This document shows positions 8,301-11,279 of a stretch of DNA of 11,279 bases, one piece after another. The stretch is taken from positions 1-11,279 of the forward strand of contig UZAE01014918.1 in the NCBI GenBank assembly GCA_900617975.1, read 5' to 3'. A model generated the notes under the pieces. It was not told the DNA's origin, did no database searches, and worked only from the letters and a program-made list of their open reading frames with translations. Both the position numbers and the translations under genes were made by a program. Origin of the DNA: Rodentolepis nana (Eukaryota; Platyhelminthes; Cestoda; Cyclophyllidea; Hymenolepididae). The stretch's first letter is position 1; each line of letters begins with the position of its first letter.

Positions 8301-11074
8301 AAACATTAACCTTAAAATGCCGAAAAGCAGGTATTTCACTGGGTGCTAAGGTGTTTTATTGGTAAAGTCAAATGTTATGATTTCTACCTTTTTCGCGTGA
8401 AATGGAAAGAACCTTGATTTACTATTAGTCGGCATGGGACCCAGCTAATGTGTCACTGGAGTTTACTACTTAAAAACTATTGGCTAAGATGCACCCAATC
8501 ACAGTTCAGTGCACATAGCCATTGTGACGTGATTGTCACAGACTCCCACAAATTGTTCTCTGAATTGATCGATATGTCCTTTCATTCTTTAGTGAATGCT
8601 TTTTAATAGCATGTGGAATTAATTTTTAAACAAAGCAACTCAGAAGAAAATTGGAATAGAAATTTTATACCCTCGGGAGATTTTGAAGCTCGACTAAATG
8701 TGATGACCCGTTTCCCTCGTTTCAATTTAACCTGAAATTCTCATAACTTTGCATTGCTCACAAAGTTAGAAGAACGCATAAATATTAGTTTACTTCATCA
8801 AACAACCTTCAATCTGCTTCAGAGCACTTTTGTTAACACTAACTTACAAAGAACTGTTCAATCATATTAGCCAGACTCTTTGAACTCTGACACTGATCGT
8901 CATACTGTTCTTGAAGGTGTCGAACATGGTTTTCCAGTGCTATACCATCCGAGTCGAAAGTCTTGTTACTCTCCATCCTGAGAATCCGACTATCCAGGGA
9001 GTTCGCTTTGTACATTGCATTGTAGATGAATTTTTCCATTCGTGTTAGCTCCTAAAATGAAACAAATGGATAAGGACTTTTCTTGCTTTTGCAGTAAACT
9101 CACAATCAATTTGATATATCAAAACTTACCAATTCGTCGTTAGTTATTTGTCGTTCTAAGTACTGCATTTTCTGACGACTTCCAGTCATTTGAACTTCAA
9201 TTGTCTTCTTGTCGCTTTCAGCCTTATTTCTCTCCTATAATTAACATAATTTCTCAAATTTTATAATAAATTTTATTTGTATATAAGATTTTAACAGTGC
9301 TATTTTTGCAGTTTTTCGTTAATAATGCGCTATTATATATTCATGTTCATAATTATATACTCATACGGCCAAAAAGTTTATTAACCGGCAGTTGACTTCT
9401 GATTTCAAACTACCATGACTCCACTGTATAACATATTCGACAACTTCTACAGTACTCATCTTTCCATTTATCTACCTTTGTGTCTGTCTGTCTCTTTCAC
9501 ATCTATGAATCACTCTTCTGTCCTCCTCCCATCTTTTTGTCACTTTGATGTTCTTCTTCCTCTCTGTGAAGCCCAAAGTCAGCTATAGGGCTAATGATAA
9601 CTACCAAAACACCTGCCATTTGAATTCAATAGAATAAATGCTAAATAATGTACTTTTTCTGGTATTCAGGAGGTTGAACAAAATATGGGCTTACTTCTAT
9701 AAGTGTGTATCTTTTGTTCTTGAGAGCAGTCATTTTCTTTCTGATTAGATCCTGACACTGAAGTTCCGCATCTAGCTCTTCTTCCACCAAACGCAGAGTT
9801 TCTTCTGCGGAAATATTCTCCGTCTTTAGATGTTCCAATTTCCGCTTCGTCGTTTCCACAGCATTTTCAGTAGTAAGGAGGCTAGATGGCAACAAGTGTA
9901 AACTCCACTCATATTTCATCTTATTCAAAAATTTTTTTATTTGGCAGCAAAAAATATGTGTATGTATTTAATTTGCTGTTTTTTTATAGAAAATTTGTAT
10001 GATTCAAGGCTACCTTTGAATAGTAGTAGTTGGGCAAGTGGAAAATTAGATTTAAATTAAATAGTGTTCATGTGGAGTGGATCCATTTGAATCGTGTAGA
10101 AAAGTTTTACAATGGTGATTTTTAACAAAAATAAATAGTTTCAAAGTCTAATAGCCAGTGGACTAATGTCCGAAATAATTGACTATGATACTAATCAATT
10201 CTTATTCGGCAAATGCTACAATCAACCCTGATGATTAAAATTGCCTAGAATTGAGCAACAAGGCAGCAGTTTCACGACAGTGTGGCCCATCCCTGAACGT
10301 AATCGCCACCTCGACAACTCAAAGAGTCGCACACAAATCTTCTGGTAGTAGGGTGCGACAGACTTACCTCCACGTGGTGCACCCTGGGGGACGTATACTC
10401 GTACGGCAAAAAAATTTATTAACCGGCAGTTGAATTCTGACTTCAAATTGCCATGACCACATTGTATGTCATATTCGACCACTTCCACTATACTAATCTT
10501 ACCTTTTCTCTGTCTTTGTGTCTGTCTGTCTCTTTAACATCTTTGAGTCACTCTTCTGCCCCCCCCCCTTCTCCACTTTTTCTCACTTTGATGTCCCTCC
10601 CCACTGTGAAGCCCGAAGTCAACTAAAGGGCTCAAGATAAGTGTCATAAAGCCTGCCATTTGATATAAATAAATAGTCGAGGGCAATTTGCCTCCCTTAA
10701 ACCTACTCCGTTGATAACTTTGTATTCGCATTCTTCATGTGAGAATTCGATGTACGCTGTTGTAGTAGGTCTTCCGATACTCTAGTTGCATGTCTCTTGA
10801 GTGCTTCGAGCTGAAATTCGCAATAAAAAATAGCTGAACCCTACTCAAAGTGCAAATTGTTTAAAGACAAGCGCCGTCAAACCTCATTTTCACTGGTAGC
10901 TGAGTCCGCCTTCTCTTCCCTCGCCTGAAGACGAAGATCGCCGACTTGCTTATTCAATTCGTTGGCCTTGGCGTTGGCTTCCGCAATATCCTGGCCAACA
11001 CTTCCTAGTAGCTTCTCCAACTCATGCAACCTTGCTAGTCTCTCATTTATGTCCGATAGTAATCCATCGTAATC
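5320..11074 (-). CDS. CCDC39: CCDC39 (FAP59) axonemal ruler protein, 3' thirteen exons, 5'-partial
   Basis: Long coiled-coil protein that, with CCDC40, forms the ruler setting the 96-nm repeat and docking of inner dynein arms and the nexin-dynein complex in motile cilia and sperm tails. Exons in transcript order: 11074-10883, 10810-10719, 9881-9695, 9234-9130, 9051-8848, 8237-8064, 7982-7762, 7699-7621, 7457-7314, 6561-6445, 6028-5828, 5784-5580 and 5507-5320 (TAA at 5322-5320). Joined, they give ~702 residues with no internal stop, heptad-rich throughout, then a Ser/Thr-rich tail ending SINDFFY. Diagnostic colinearity with human CCDC39 (recalled): ELQAKGDELDQEVKKAEEE...ALENTL against ELQREGDCLDAKINKAEKE...ALENTL, QLMARYDIET against KLKNRYEILT, and NVNLYI against ELNLFI. 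The last ~100 coiled-coil residues align without gaps. The start and roughly the first third (human 941 residues) lie off the right edge. Least certain are the 9881 acceptor, the 10719 donor and the 11074 acceptor. Confusion with CCDC40 is unlikely. Confidence 0.92.
5508..5827 (-). other. CCDC39: CCDC39 last introns (72 bp and 43 bp) around exon 12
   Basis: The intron at 5579-5508 (gtaagt to ttcaccag) splits a Gly codon (G + GG). The intron at 5827-5785 (gtaaga to attaaag, 43 bp) is phase 0 between ...RSDIE and IKLLKDF. Exon 12 (5784-5580) closes the conserved coiled coil and opens the Ser-rich tail. Confidence 0.85.
6029..6444 (-). other. CCDC39: CCDC39 intron between exons 10 and 11 (416 bp)
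   Basis: Starts gtaagt at 6444 and ends tttttcag at 6029, phase 0. Its only notable content is a G17 run on the plus strand at 6320-6336, hence C17 in the pre-mRNA. No repeat copy is present. Confidence 0.87.
6320..6336 (+). repeat. Poly-G tract (G17)
   Basis: Seventeen G on the plus strand inside a CCDC39 intron, about 110 bp downstream (transcript sense) of the 6561-6445 exon. It is capable of G-quadruplex or homopolymer slippage. It is complementary to the long C tract at 6741-6791 on the other side of that exon. Confidence 0.9.
6620..6632 (+). repeat. Left target-site duplication of repeat copy 2
   Basis: tttccaggaatat directly precedes the element head and corresponds to tttctcagaatat at 7002-7014. 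Aligned without gaps there are 10 matches in 13. One insertion and one deletion improve it, so it is a diverged duplication. Confidence 0.6.
6633..7001 (+). mobile_element. SINE-like element, copy 2 (full length, poly-C expanded)
   Basis: Head gggatgcgcgattgacttac matches the heads of copies 1 and 4. The tail ends ttgattaataaataataaa. The copy is ~369 bp, longer than its relatives because a C-rich site (ccactgtatgtcat in copy 1 sense) has become a ~50 bp C tract containing one undetermined base (N at 6762). The B-box-like TTCGA core is mutated to ttcaa. Flanked by a diverged 13 bp duplication (6620-6632 and 7002-7014). It is antisense to CCDC39. Confidence 0.8.
6741..6791 (+). repeat. Long poly-C tract with an ambiguous base
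   Basis: C19, then acnaact, then about C25, inside repeat copy 2. The N at 6762 marks a base the assembly could not resolve, so tract length is unreliable. In the CCDC39 pre-mRNA this is a long G run. Confidence 0.9.
7002..7014 (+). repeat. Right target-site duplication of repeat copy 2
   Basis: tttctcagaatat follows the A/T tail and resembles 6620-6632. Confidence 0.6.
7458..7620 (-). other. CCDC39: CCDC39 intron between exons 8 and 9 (163 bp)
   Basis: Starts gtataa at 7620 and ends ttttccattag at 7458, phase 0. Neighbouring short introns are 7761-7700 (62 bp, donor gttagc, splitting an Arg codon) and 8063-7983 (81 bp, gtgacc to accatag, phase 0). Confidence 0.82.
8238..8847 (-). other. 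CCDC39: CCDC39 intron between exons 5 and 6 (610 bp)
   Basis: Starts gtaagt at 8847 and ends tttttaacag at 8238, phase 0. It is unlike the other large introns in carrying no copy of the repeat. A small perfect hairpin (TGTGAC, six-base loop, GTCACA, 8523-8540) is the only structure noticed. Confidence 0.85.
9235..9694 (-). other. CCDC39: CCDC39 intron between exons 3 and 4 (460 bp), repeat-bearing
   Basis: Starts gtaagc at 9694 and ends taattatag at 9235, phase 0. Repeat copy 3 occupies about 9356-9640, more than half the intron. The next intron, 9129-9052, is 78 bp (gtaagt to cattttag, phase 0). Confidence 0.85.
9356..9640 (+). mobile_element. SINE-like element, copy 3 (5'-truncated)
   Basis: Begins at the tatactcatacggcc block, lacking the ~45 bp head present in copies 1, 2 and 4, then runs through ccggcagttgacttctga, catattcgac, cactttgatgttctt and agcccaaagtcagc to a tail near 9640 (gccatttgaattcaatagaataaatg). 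5' truncation with an intact tail is typical of LINE-mediated insertion. No clear target-site duplication could be defined. It is antisense to CCDC39. Confidence 0.78.
9882..10718 (-). other. CCDC39: CCDC39 intron between exons 2 and 3 (837 bp), repeat-bearing
   Basis: Donor gttatc at 10718 is weak. The acceptor is placed at tgccatctag (9882). The split codon (AA + C) is phase 2, the only donor/acceptor pair I found that keeps the frame. Repeat copy 4 fills 10350-10675. The rest is AT-rich. Confidence 0.65.
10350..10675 (+). mobile_element. SINE-like element, copy 4 (full length)
   Basis: About 326 bp from the head (agggtgcgacagacttacc, ccacgtggtgcaccctgg) to the tail (gccatttgatataaataaat). 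The closest relative by eye is copy 1. A candidate A-box-like TGGTGCACCCTGG lies at 10375-10387 and a TTCGA core at 10474-10478. Their ~90 bp spacing is longer than in tRNAs, so a Pol III promoter is only a possibility. A C9 run sits at about 10560-10568. No convincing target-site duplication was found. It is antisense to CCDC39, ending about 43 bp from the 10719 exon edge. Confidence 0.78.
10811..10882 (-). other. CCDC39: CCDC39 intron between exons 1 and 2 of this window (72 bp)
   Basis: Starts gtttga at 10882, an unusual donor, and ends gcgaatttcag at 10811, phase 0, joining ...SATSENE to LEALKRH.... Human CCDC39 has the matching SSDLEALRK, which supports the join. Confidence 0.8.
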
Positions 11075-11279
11075 CTTAAAAGCCAAAATTTGCTCAAACG
11101 TTTGAATAAATTTTTTGTTGATAAATGTGGCGCGATAACTGTTGATGTTAACAAATAGGTGTTGAACAATTTAGAACTCGCTAAAGTCTGGAATGTAGAC
11201 TTCTAAATACGATTGACGAAATCGACATTGATGTTTACTGGAATCTTAGCCCTCCTCAAGGGACAGAGAAATTGTAATC
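11075..11279 (-). other. CCDC39: Probable CCDC39 intron running off the window
   Basis: No coiled-coil coding segment is visible on the minus strand here. The acceptor is placed at gcttttaag (11075). An earlier AG (cgtttgag, 11093-11094) would add six residues in the same frame and cannot be excluded. The 5' exons of the gene must lie to the right. Confidence 0.6.

Noticed and set aside
9346..9650. Target-site duplications for copies 3 and 4 (for example aattttgcct-like strings near 10230 and 10685)
   Set aside because: The best matches are short, A/T-rich, or sit too far from the conserved element limits.
10350..10480. Assignment of the repeat to a tRNA-derived SINE
   Set aside because: The A-box-like and B-box-like strings are degenerate and ~90 bp apart, and no cloverleaf was found. 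They are kept only as a weak possibility.
10222..10488. 88-residue minus-strand open frame over the head of repeat copy 4 and its flank
   Set aside because: It overlaps the repeat, is not open in the other copies, and resembles no protein I know. It is a chance frame.

Overview
The window is nuclear DNA of an intron-rich, AT-rich metazoan. A flatworm (Platyhelminthes, tapeworm or fluke lineage) is the best guess. Three things point that way: introns of only 35-47 bp at the 5' end of one gene next to introns of hundreds of bp further 3', divergent but full-length animal proteins, and a short interspersed retroelement in introns. The taxon is an inference and is not proved by the sequence.

Layout: 1-2513 is non-coding 5' flank holding one copy of a ~320 bp repeat (318-639). 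2514-4518 (+) is a complete seven-exon gene for cyclin-dependent kinase 5 (CDK5, 295 residues). 4519-5319 is the tail-to-tail intergenic interval. It has a CT microsatellite, a C homopolymer and three short open segments that might be unrecognised exons. 5320-11074 (-) holds thirteen exons encoding the C-terminal ~702 residues of CCDC39 (FAP59), the axonemal coiled-coil ruler protein. Its 5' exons lie beyond the right edge. 11075-11279 looks like intron.

Three CCDC39 introns carry further copies of the same repeat (6633-7001, 9356-9640, 10350-10675). Two of the four copies are bracketed by ~13 bp target-site duplications, one copy is 5'-truncated, and all end in an (AAAT)n-type tail, so this is a SINE-like element spread by target-primed reverse transcription. 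All three intronic copies lie antisense to CCDC39.

The two genes are convergent and not known to act in one pathway. CDK5 is a p35-activated neuronal and cytoskeletal Ser/Thr kinase. CCDC39 pairs with CCDC40 to set the 96-nm repeat of motile cilia and sperm axonemes. Both reading frames are intact across every junction I could reconstruct. The most unusual structural point is that the 117 bp, frame-preserving CCDC39 exon at 6445-6561 sits between a G17 tract and a ~50 bp C tract, which are complementary in the pre-mRNA.
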